In this document: piece by piece, positions 55,200 to 64,000 of the stretch
Layout of the letters: each line of letters begins with the position of its first letter
Position numbering within the stretch: the first letter of the stretch is position 1
Source of the DNA: Palaemon carinicauda
Lineage: Eukaryota; Arthropoda; Malacostraca; Decapoda; Palaemonidae
DNA: 64,000 bases
Direction: 5' to 3'
NCBI RefSeq assembly: GCF_036898095.1
Contig: NC_090728.1
Coordinates: forward strand, 85,066,882 to 85,130,881
Made by a program: the position numbers and the translations under genes
Notes under the pieces: generated by a model
Seen by the model: only the letters and a program-made list of their open reading frames with translations
Database searches by the model: none
What the model was told of the DNA's origin: nothing

Positions 55200-57500
55200 T
55201 CAACCTTCTGCTACTTGTCCAATAAGGAGCTTGAGGTATACAACTAGCTGTTGTGCAGCCACCACCGGACCGATAGAGATCGTATCGAGTTCCTGTGGGT
55301 CACGTCTTGCAGGAGAAAGGTTGTGAAAGTCACCTGGAGCATTCACATCCTTTCTTGTAAAACCTGCGTCACAGAGTAATCTGCTAAGAAGGACCAGGGG
55401 TATAGTTATGCCCCCTGACACTATGAGTCGTCATGTCGAGATGATGTTTCGGTGATCCTCCTCTAGTCTCTCCCAGTGCTGACAAGAGGAGGGATCCGGG
55501 CAGGCTGTTGGCATTTTCTTTAGGTAAAGTCTCATACCTTACCCTGGGTACAGTAATGGATGATCTGGATCGTCCGTTACCTAGTTGAGTCTTGTGAAGG
55601 ATCCGTCACCTCTGGAGACTGTGTCTGGCGACATTCTCGGGGGACAAAACTGAACATTGTCTTTCGCCCTTCTCAATAATGGGCGATGTCGAAAGAGAGA
55701 CCATGAAGTTCCTTGACTCGTATGGTTGCTGTCCGAGTGTGTAGGAACATAGTGTTCTTAAATCAGGAGAGAATTTGTTGCCTGGTGAAGTGGAACATAA
55801 GGAGGTCCCTTTAGGGATTGGAGATTTGAACCATGTTCTGAGAGGAAGGTCTCAATTCCGACTGGGGAAAGGCAAGTTGTAAGTCCGTACGAGTTAGGAA
55901 AAGTCTATCGATGAGAGGGTGTCCCTTTCTTTCAGTTTGAAGGTGAAGGATCAAGGTTGAGTGATCATTTTTACCTGTCGGAACTGAATAAAGGGTCTTT
56001 TTCTCTTGTATATACTCGAGGATTCCGCTATTGCTGGAATCGAGGTATCGAGTGGAGAGACACTTTCACATGACACCAACCACACAAGACGCGATACTGC
56101 TTGGTAAGTTAATGCTGAGGAATTCCTCAGATATCTAGACAACCTTTTCGCAAAGAGGTATTGGATAGTCTTCAGGTGTACAATCATAGCAAAGCTATAG
56201 CTTGTGGTAGGTGTCGAAGTGGGTTGTCTGTTATGTGGAGAGGGATCTCTTGGAGAGACTATCAGGAGCTGCAAAAGGTTTGGAGACCGTTCTGCATAAT
56301 GCCATAGCGGAGCTAGGAGAGTCCTTGAGAGGTTGACGGATGTTCTAGCATAGTTGGGTGCCCTTCTCCAGATAAAACAGGGACGAGACGTAAACATCAT
56401 TGTTGTACCCACCGTTGTTGCCAGAGAGCCTTGGGGTCTAGGGCTGGTGAGCAACGGTAGCCTGAGATTCAGGAGCGTTGCGAACAGACCCCCTAGTTCG
56501 AGGACCTCGTAAAGTCGGGACTTTGTTGGCTACATGGCGATCCAAAGTCCATTCAGTATACCTTATCTGAGATGCTGTGCACAGATTGTCGGCGAGCACG
56601 TTCTTCCAATCTGGAATGAAGCAGGCTGATAGTGATACCGAACGGACTTTGGCCCATCTTAGTGTTTATACTATTAGATGGGAAGAGGCTACAAGCAAGT
56701 TCCTTCTTGCTTGTTGATGTGAGTCTCTATGTGGTGTGTGGTGTGTCGTCCATCACATCACCGAGTGGTCTGTTAGGAACCGATGAGGTTGCTGAAGGAC
56801 CGGAAAGTTGGCCTTCATCTCTTAAGAGATTTAAATGAAGGTACCTTCGGGCTCTGTCCAGAGGGCAGAAGTCGTGTGGTGCAGCACTATGTCCCTCCTT
56901 TATTCTTTTTTCCGACTCAAGTCTCTTGGAATGGAAGTCATTCTCGTTTCGAGAAGGTTTAATCATTCCCAGATACACCAGTCTCCTGGGAGGGAAATAG
57001 GGAAGACTTCTGTAGGTTTACCCTGATCACTGGATCTTGGTAAAAAAGACTTCAGAAGTTCCAGTGTTAATGCAAGGTTGCCACTGAGTCTGCTAAGGTC
57101 AGTCAGTCGTCCCGAGAGAGAGGAGACAGAAGCCGATCCTGTAAAACCAGGGTGGGTGTAGTGGAAAGACCGAAGCACAGTGCCGTGAACTGGTGTTTCT
57201 TGTTTATCTAGACTGAATCTTCCAACTTTCCTAGATGGATGGTTTGGACCTGGGAGTAAGTGTCCTTTAGGTCCAGTGTGCAAATGAAGACCTGAGGCCT
57301 TCGCCCTTGTTCGAACTCCAACATGGTGTGGACATCAACCCAAAGGGACAGCTCCTTGCTGATCCTTTTGCATGGAAGATTGTCGACGCTGGATTCTTGA
57401 CTCGTGTCGTAAAGGATCAGGCGCGATACCCAGTGTAAGAATTCTTCTCTGAGAGAGAATTTCTTCAACTAACAGAAGGAAGGCAACGCTTAGCCTTACC
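55200..57500 (-). pseudogene. DIRS A pol and recombinase relic (right copy)
   Basis: Minus-strand pieces as in the left copy: FICTLDLKDTYSQV near 57208-57300, RARRYLHLNLLRDE near 56820-56870, SVSPLDTSIPAIAE near 56030-56070 and DPQELDTISIGPVVAAQQLV at 55230-55300. Broken in every section. Confidence 0.75.
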
Positions 57501-58269
57501 ATGCGCCCTGATGGGATTGATGCTATTCCTTAGAATAGAATCAATCTGGCGAATGTTAATCAATGGTTAACCGTTGGGTATCGTGGTTACTGTGCAGTTG
57601 GAGAGTGCTCGCAAGTAGTTCCCTGTCGGCAAGCCGTTGACGAGGGTTGTCGAACGTTTGCCGATCACTTTAGTGTGATGGCGAACGGCCAGTAGCGAGA
57701 AGTATGTTGTATACCTTCTGATCTAGGAACTACAGGAAGCGGTTGACTAGTAAGTTCGAGTCACGAACTGCTGGCAAATTGCCGATGACCAATGAAGTGG
57801 TCTGTGAGCCGATGGTGAGCTCGAGATCAGCAAGCTGATTATGGGCCCCCCCTGGTTGGACAGAGATGAGCAAGCAGAAGATGGGCTGGTCAGAAATCAG
57901 CGAGCTGAGTTCAATGATCGAAGAAAGATGAGCTGCCCATCGATGATCTAGTGATCAGCGGTTAGTCATTGGAGGGACTAGAGGTCAAAGATGAGCATTG
58001 AGCTAGCAATTGGCGATCGGCGACCTAGCGATCAGTAAACTGTAAACTAGCCATCAGCAAACAGTGATCTAGAGATCAGTCTGTAGATGCTTTCCTGTTT
58101 GTTGACGGTGGTCTGTCAAGGAAAAATTAACTTCAGAAGAGACAGGGACCAAGGATTCCCCTTGTAGGATGGAATCTTTGGGATCTTGAATCCTTCTGTG
58201 AAGCCTTATTCCTCTTTTCCCGGTGGCAATGTTTATGTGCTTGCTGGGAGGAATGGGGCCGGAAGAGCG

Positions 58270-58890
58270 CTGGCGCGCAGTAAGGCACTGTTTAGTTTTG
58301 TGCATTCTCCCTAGAATGCGCCGAAGCGTGTTACTGGTTGCGCAAGGGTGGGTGCATTGGCGCGTGCGTGAGAGAACTACAGTACGCGTGCGTGCGGAAG
58401 ACCATCGGCGCCCGCGCGCATAAGGCAGTTAGCGCGCGTGCGCGGTAGACTATTGGTGAGCTCACGCGCCCGCAAGACTGTTGGCGCGCATGCAGGAGAC
58501 CATTGGCGTGCAATACTGTTGGTGCGCGCGCGGGGGAGACCCTAGGCGCCCGCGGAACTGTTGTCACACGCGTGTGCAAGACTATTGGCGCGCGCACAAG
58601 AGCATTGGCGCTTGCACGCTCATCGGCGTGCGTGCAGGAGACCACCAGCGCCCGTGTGCGGAAGATCGTCGGCGTGCGCGAGCAGAAGACTGTTGGCGCG
58701 TGGCGTGCGGAAAATCATCGGCTCGCGCGCGGGAGGCAATAGGCACCCGCGCGCGTGGAAGATCGTCGGTGCTCACACATGGAAGATAGTTGGTGCGTGC
58801 GCGCAAGACTATTGGCGCGCGTGGGGAAAATCATCGCCGCCCTTGCGCGCGTTTGTGTAAGACTATTGGCGCGCGCGTGCAGATAAGGTA
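58270..58890 (-). repeat. CpG-rich degenerate tandem repeat in DIRS A (right copy)
   Basis: Mirror of 4970-5665; somewhat shorter and with different unit order, but the same GGCGCGCGCGCGG plus AAGAYCATC design. Confidence 0.75.
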
Positions 58891-59370
58891 GCGCTAGTAG
58901 GTTGGCAGGTCAGCTGGTAGAATGACCAGTGGTAGGACAATTAGGAACTGGAATGTGCCCTTTAAAAAAGGGCGAGCATCCACCGATGGGGACCGTAAGC
59001 AGGTCTGCGTTAGAGTCCAGGACCGAAGTCCAAAGGACTTCGTTGCAGCGCAAAGGTTGCGCTGGTAGATCGGTAGGTCAGCGAACACTTCGTAGAAGAG
59101 ACTAGAAGACGCCCATGATGATGCCCCTTGAGGGCAAATGGCAGTCCAGAATAGGCGAGGAGAGAGAGAGGAAACAACTGCTCTCGATCAGAGCCAAAAG
59201 TAAAGTGACTAAATCACAGGTGTGTGAACAGGAGTGGTAGCAAGCTACCCCCGCTAACTAGCGGTGTGGGTAGTGAACCCTCGCTAAAATTTTAATGGTT
59301 CGTCATTTCAGCTACGCCGAAAGTATAACCCCTAATAAATAGCGTGGTTTGTATTCCAGTTACGGAACAA

Positions 59371-59655
59371 TTATGAAATAAGAATGGAGTAGTAAAGATT
59401 ACAGAGATGATGCTAATATCATGACTAAGATAGTGTAGGCATGTGTTGAGGATGGATGGTGGGGAGTGAGTGAGGAGGGCTTGGGGGGTGGATGGATCAA
59501 GGAGGAGTCACAGAATTGAATGGCGAGATATGGTGTAGCATGATATGGCGAGAAGAGGTTTGGTGGAAGAGGATGCCTTTGATAGAAGGCATTTGAGAAG
59601 GTGGATCAGGCAACCGACCCCGTAATGTAGGGATAACGGTGGGGAAGGAAAGGAA
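59371..59655 (+). pseudogene. LINE fragment beyond DIRS A (right arm)
   Basis: Continues the LINE after the DIRS insertion: NEIRME-like start, then an RHVLRMDGG-like stretch and RPRNVGITVGKE near 59610-59655. Stops present. Confidence 0.55.
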
Positions 59656-59734
59656 GAGTAAACTCGCAAAGTTCTAATCATCTTGTATCCTCAAAACCTC
59701 GAAGGGTTGGGGATCCATCATTGATCTCACAGCT

Positions 59735-60060
59735 ACAAACTCTTAAGATGGAAATGTAGCTTTGGTCCACTGCTTCAAATGGAAGAGCGACTTCTTGATA
59801 TCAACCAATACAGTAGATCTCAAGTATGCCTACATTCAGGTACTGTAACAATTCAGATATCTGTGCTTTAGCCTAGCAACAGCTCCAGAGGTTTTAACGA
59901 GTACTAGCCATATGGTAGCTGTGATCTTAGCATAAAAAAATTATTGAGAGACAGTAATACCCTGCTTTACATTGGAAAGGTTCACGGAGACGAGAAGGCA
60001 GTCTATTTTCAACATAGGTCAGAAAGGTTCCTATAGAGAGACTTATATGTTCTCTATAAC
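59735..60060 (+). pseudogene. Ancient reverse transcriptase relic, right-arm copy
   Basis: STNTVDLKYAYIQV at about 59800-59840 and QFRYLCFSLATAPEVLTSTS at 59850-59910, separated by a TAA. See the left copy at 3361-3720. Confidence 0.5.
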
Positions 60061-60737
60061 ACAAAAGATGACAAAATATGGACAACCTGCTATCATTTTC
60101 TAAAAACCAAATAGAAGGTTAAAATAGGTACAATACTATTAAAACGTTAACAATGGTCCCTTAACCTTAAACTTAGCCCCTTTTCTACTTTGTTTTGGTT
60201 TTTATAGCCACTTTTCATTGTTACTGTGCAACAGAGACATATTCAAGGTTGCATAAAACAATGTAATGAGTTCTTTTTGTATTCAATATCTGAGGATGAG
60301 CAACACAAAGTTTAAACCAGAGAAAGTTAAACAGACGTAAAGAGAGTTACTACTGTACTTTTGGATAAGTTATTATTAAAAGGGAAGAGGTTAACCAGCC
60401 CAACGTGTCAAGCTCAACTCTTACAGAGCTGGTCCAATTAATTTCTTGTAAAAATATAAAAAATTTTAAGTAATTTTTATTTTTTCTAACATACTTACCG
60501 AGAACTACTTTCTTTGGAGTCACTTGTGATCTCCTCTCTATCGACCAAGGTTTTCGCGCCATTACCCCCCTACTCCGCTCTCTACATAGGCCTACCCCCG
60601 CCGCCAAGGAATGCGCCCCGAGGGCAGGATCAGGGCAGGTCACTGCCTCGCTGGGTCATTCTCCTCATTAAGTTCATTGTATTAGCCCAACCTGGCAATG
60701 GAAGGATGGCACTCGGGGAAGGAAGGGAGGGCCATTA

Positions 60738-60836
60738 CCCGAAAGTAGTTCTCGGTAAGTATGTTAGGAAAAATAAAAATTACTTAAAATTTTTTATTTG
60801 TTCCAACACGAATACTTCGAACTACTTTCTTTGGAG
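60738..60836. repeat. Internal complementary region of DIRS E
   Basis: GAAAGTAGTTCTCGGTAAGT through AAATTACTTAAAATTTTTT (complement of the left end) meets ATTTGTTCCAACACGAATAC near 60796, predicting a right end finishing GTGTTGGAACAAAT. Confidence 0.8.
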
Positions 60837-61157
60837 ACTTATACTTTAGAAGGCGGGAGTGCTACAGTATTCTGACACTTGACTTGGCACGTAGGGCCTA
60901 GAGGGCTATGGAATGCGGGGCCCTATCAGAGTGCGGGAGTGAGGGTAACTGCGCAACCTTACGCTATTATCTAAGACTCACCTCTTGAAAAATTCTTCTG
61001 ACGATTTCCTCCGAAGTGTAGTCGCGAAGAATGTGTTCATCTTTGGGGACAGCCTGTAATCTCCTAAGAGGAGAGCCAGAGAGCGGGTAGGCGATAAAGA
61101 GGACCTCGCACTTGCTCCTATCGGAGGTTAGCCCCGCAAGTGCCTCTGGCCTCACCG

Positions 61158-62260
61158 CTACACTGCTTGGAGGGCGGCAATGACTGTCCCAATGGAGAAC
61201 CCGTCCAAGGATTTCCTTGAATAATCCTTGAGGTAGTGGGCAGTAAAGGTTGACTGGTTCGACCAAGTGCCTGCCTGCAGGATCTGTCCCACCGCCATGT
61301 TTCTCTCAAAGGCCAAGGAGGTGCTCAGTCCCCTGATGTCATGGGGCCGGGGAGTGCCTGGCACAGCCATTTTATCCTCTTCATAGGTTCTAGCGATGAC
61401 TTGTTTCAGCCAGAAGGAAATGGTGTTCTTGGAAACCTGCTTCCTATTAACACCTGTGGAAACGAAGAGGTTTTTGATGCCTGGTCGGAGATGAGCTGTC
61501 CTTTCCAGGTATTTCCTGAGCGTCCGTACTGGGCATAATCTCAAATCTTCTGTAATGCCCGTCTTGGGAATGGCAGGAATTGAGAAACCCTCAAACCTCG
61601 GGTCCCAGACTGCTGGGTTCTGAGTCTTAGCCACAAAGGAAGGCACGAACCTGAAGGATACTTCTTTCCACCCTTTAGAGTGAGAAACGTCGTAAGACAG
61701 ACCATGGATCTCTCCCACTCCCTTAGCGGAAGCTAAGGCTAGCAAGAAAACGGTCTTGAGGGTGAGATCCTTGTCTCCGATATCTTTCAGGGGTTCAAAG
61801 GGAGGACGACTCAGCATCTTCAAGACTTTGGCTAAGTCCCACCGGGGCACTCTACTCGCTTGAGGGGGGCAGGACTGCTCGAAACTCTTGATCAGCATCG
61901 CTATGTGTCTCGAGGCCCCCAGGTCGATGCCCTTCAGGAGGAAGACCTGGCCTAAGGCGGCTCGAACTTCTTTTATGGCTGGAATTGACATTCCCACTTT
62001 ATTCTAAGATACACCAGAAAATCTGCTATGTCCGGGACCGAAGCTTTAAGAGGTCTAATATGTTTCTCCGAGCACCACTTCGTGAAGGAGGCCCACTTCG
62101 CCTGGTATACCGCGGTCGAGGATCTCCTCAGGTATAGGGACATTCTCTTAGCTGTGGTGGCGGAGTATCCCTCCTTCTTCAGGAGCCGCTCGATAGTCTC
62201 CAGGCGTGAAGGCGAAGAGAGAGAGGGTTGTCGTGGAGCTTGAAGAAGTGCGGTTGGTGC
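61158..62260 (-). pseudogene. DIRS E tyrosine recombinase, frameshift and lost catalytic Arg
   Basis: The N-terminal part lies in the frame ending at 61973 (SRLETIERLLKKEGYSATT, AVYQAKWASFTKWC, PDIADFLVYLR). The catalytic part is open from about 61997 to 61158, with a one-base shift between them near 61985-61997. Present: His and Arg in RPHDIRGLSTSLAF, Trp in AGTWSN and Tyr in FTAHYLKDY. The first catalytic Arg is missing: B, C and D have AKRVSE, but E has AKGVGE, with GGA at 61719-61721. That residue is required in tyrosine recombinases, so this copy should be inactive even without the frameshift. Confidence 0.85.
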
Positions 62261-64000
62261 AGGAGGTCTGACCTGGTGGGCAGAGGCCAAGGTGGTTGAC
62301 TTGCTAGGTCCTTTAGGTCCGCGAACCACTCTCTCTCCGGCCACCAGGGCGCTACCAAAGTCATCTTTAGGTTTCGGGCAGCCCTTACTCTGTTGAGCAC
62401 CTGTCTTATCAACGTGAAGGGGGGGAAAGCGTACACATCCAGGTTGTCCCACTTGTGCTGGAAGGCGTCTTCTAGGGCTGCATTCTGGTCTGGGACCGGG
62501 GAGCAATAGACTGGAAGTTGGGCATTGAGCTTTGTTGCAAAGAGGTCCATCACCGGGGAGCCCCAACGTTGAATGATGAGTTTGGCTACTTCTGGGTGTA
62601 GAGACCACTCTGTCCCCACTATTTGGCCCATTCTGCTGAGGCCGTCGGCCAGAACGTTCTTCTTCCCGGGAATGAACCTTGCCAGCAGCACCACTTGCTG
62701 TTCGTCTGCCCAATTCAGGATGTCTATGGCGAGGTCGCACGGCTCCTTCGATCTCATGCCCCCTTGTTTCTTTATGTAGGCCACTACCGTGGCGTTGTCG
62801 CACATTAACGCCACGGTGTTTCCCCTTAGACGACTTGCAAAGTGAAGACACGCCTTCTGGACCGCTCTTAGTTCCAGGACATTGATGTGTAGACGCTTCT
62901 CTCTTTCCGACCAGGTAACCCATGCCGTCTCTTCTAGAAGGTGGGCTCCCCACCCTTGGTTGGAGGCGTCTGTGAACAGGAGGTACTCGGGGGGACTGGA
63001 CCCGAGGGGCATCCCCTTGAGGGAGTTCGACTGGTAGTGCCACCATTCCAGGGAGGTTCTCGTGTCCGGAAGGACTGGAATTAACGTTTTCTGCGAGTCT
63101 GTCTGGGACCAGAGGCTCTTGAGGTTCCATTGAATGGGTCTGAGCCTCATCCTCCCTTGGGGAACCAGTTTTTCCAATGAGACTAGGTGACCTATCAGTC
63201 TCTGCCAATCTCCCGCCCTCCTGGAGTGTTCTGACAGGAACGGCTGAATGATGTGCTTGAGGTTCCGTATCCTGTCCTGCGAGGGGAAAACTTTCCCCTG
63301 CACGGTATCCAACGTCATCCCCAAGTAGCCCATTCTGTTGGATGGGGTTAAGTTCGACTTCTTCAGATTGATTACAATCCCCAGATTCCTGCAAAACTGG
63401 AGGAGGCTTCTCCCTTGTTCCTCCAAGAGGGCCCTTGAGGTGGAAAGGAGCAACCAGTCGTCCAGGTACCTGATGAGGCGGATGCCCCGTTCGTGAGCCC
63501 ACACGGAGACCGTCGCGAAGACCCTCGTGAACACCTGAGGGGCCGTCGACAGGCCGAAGCAAAGGGTCTTGAACTGCAGTATCTGGGGACCCCATTTTAC
63601 CCGGAGGAACTTCCGACTCGACGGGTGGACAGGTATCTGGAAGTATGCGTCCTTGAGGTTGACTGTCATCATATAATCTTTCTCCCTCAAGGACAGCAGG
63701 ACGGATTTTGGGGTGTCCATCTTGAAGTCCTTCTTCTTGACGAACTTGTTGAGGGCTGACAGGTCTATCACGGGTCTCCACCCCCCCGTTGCTTTCTCTA
63801 CCAGAAACAGGCGGCTGTAGAAGCCTGGGCCTGGGAGAAGAACCTCTTCCATGGCACCCTTCTCCAACATGGAGGAAATCTCCTCTTGAAGGGCGGTCCT
63901 CTTCATCGGGTCCTTGGGGGCCAACCATTCTGTCTGGCTGGCCGGAATAAGAGGGGGTGGATCCGCTAGGAAGGGAAGCCTGTAGCCCTCCTTCAGGACG
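62179..64000 (-). pseudogene. DIRS E pol (partial): RT, RNase H, methyltransferase-like; RT Asp changed to Asn
   Basis: Open from the window edge, starting within a VLKEGYRLPF segment that matches the N-terminal RT region of B and D. RT has LFLVEKATGGWRPVIDLS, CFGLSTAPQVFTRVF and YLDD (RYLDDWLLL), but motif A reads TVNLKDAYFQIPVHP where B and D have LDL: the metal-binding Asp is Asn (AAC at 63658-63660, complement). RNase H has Asp in FTDASNQGWGAHL, Glu in NVLELRAV, Asp in MCDNATVVAYI and Asp in VLADGLSR. The methyltransferase-like part has SPVMDLFAT, YCSPVPDQ and YAFPPF. It ends RLHAWRLSSGS, overlapping the recombinase. The frame is open, but polymerase activity should be lost. Confidence 0.8.

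Larger units (their letters stand above)
54402..59370 (-). mobile_element. DIRS element A, degenerate, right-arm copy
   Basis: About 4.97 kb, the mirror of 4062-9902 and some 870 bp shorter. Part of the difference is in the leader repeats (58890-59110 here against 4334-4980). Starts ATGACAAATTCGTAG and ends GTTACGGAACAA. Same internal order and same decay, so it was already broken before the arms separated. Confidence 0.85.
45590..60455 (-). repeat. Right arm of the giant inverted repeat
   Basis: Reverse-complement partner of 2956-33597 without the B and C insertions, so it shows their empty sites near 49310 and 46018, and the empty site of D near 45592. It ends at about 60455, where element E begins; homology may resume beyond the window. 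Stretches not itemised separately (48866-51300, 52653-53990, 45911-46239) are AT-rich backbone matching the left arm, with no gene seen. Confidence 0.85.
60456..64000 (-). mobile_element. DIRS element E, 3' part, runs off the window
   Basis: Begins AAAAAATTTTAAGTAATTTTTATTTTT at the end of the right-arm homology. The empty site is at about 2956 in the left arm. An ICR is at 60738-60836. On the minus strand the recombinase ends at 61158 and pol is open from the window edge to 62179; gag must lie beyond 64000. Protein similarity is closest to B (FSIGPV/TV-AA-Q ending, GWGAHL, EKRLHIN), but the DNA ends differ, so it is a separate family of the same branch. Confidence 0.88.

Overview
The window looks like nuclear DNA of an invertebrate, most likely a decapod crustacean. 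The backbone is AT-rich and intron-like, with long GA and TA microsatellites, tRNA-derived SINEs, an old Tigger/pogo transposon, and many DIRS-type tyrosine-recombinase retrotransposons, which are known to be abundant in decapods. I cannot name the species. The only host gene pieces I can support are the last exon of a penta-EF-hand (PDCD6/ALG-2-like) gene, present twice, and one weak 62-nt candidate exon at 2252-2313.

Layout. Positions 1-2955 hold a truncated LINE and intron-like sequence. From about 2956 to 33597 runs the left arm of a very large inverted repeat; its mirror image is at about 45590-60455. Between them are a DIRS element (33598-40053), a run of exactly 500 N (40054-40553), microsatellites and SINEs. 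From 60456 to the window end is another DIRS element. The arms share, in mirrored order: an RT relic, a LINE split by an old DIRS element (A), a MITE, the EF-hand exon, a Tigger transposon, another DIRS remnant (F) and a SINE. They differ by a few percent in the stretches I compared, by repeat copy number, and by DIRS insertions: B (14954-22926), C (26272-33151) and D (33598 on) are only in the left arm; E (60456 on) is only at the outer end of the right arm. The simplest reading is that the two arms are the two haplotypes of one locus, joined head to head across the gap during scaffolding. A true inverted duplication is the alternative.

The DIRS elements share one plan: inverted terminal repeats; a gag-like ORF; a pol ORF with reverse transcriptase, RNase H and a Dam-methyltransferase-like domain; an overlapping or adjacent tyrosine recombinase ORF; and an internal complementary region (ICR) that joins the complements of the two ends. 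D is the best preserved, with all three ORFs open, but its right end runs into the gap. B has an intact recombinase, one G missing in pol and a broken gag. C has lost about 1.75 kb, including most of the RT. E carries substitutions at both an RT and a recombinase catalytic residue. A and F are old relics.

Most worth following up: the palindrome/haplotype question with its filled and empty insertion sites; a Cys/His-rich N-terminal gag module shared by B and D; an RS-repeat gag in B; the FPPF variant of the methyltransferase-like motif in every pol; and a conserved TGTTCC next to the ICR junction in four families.
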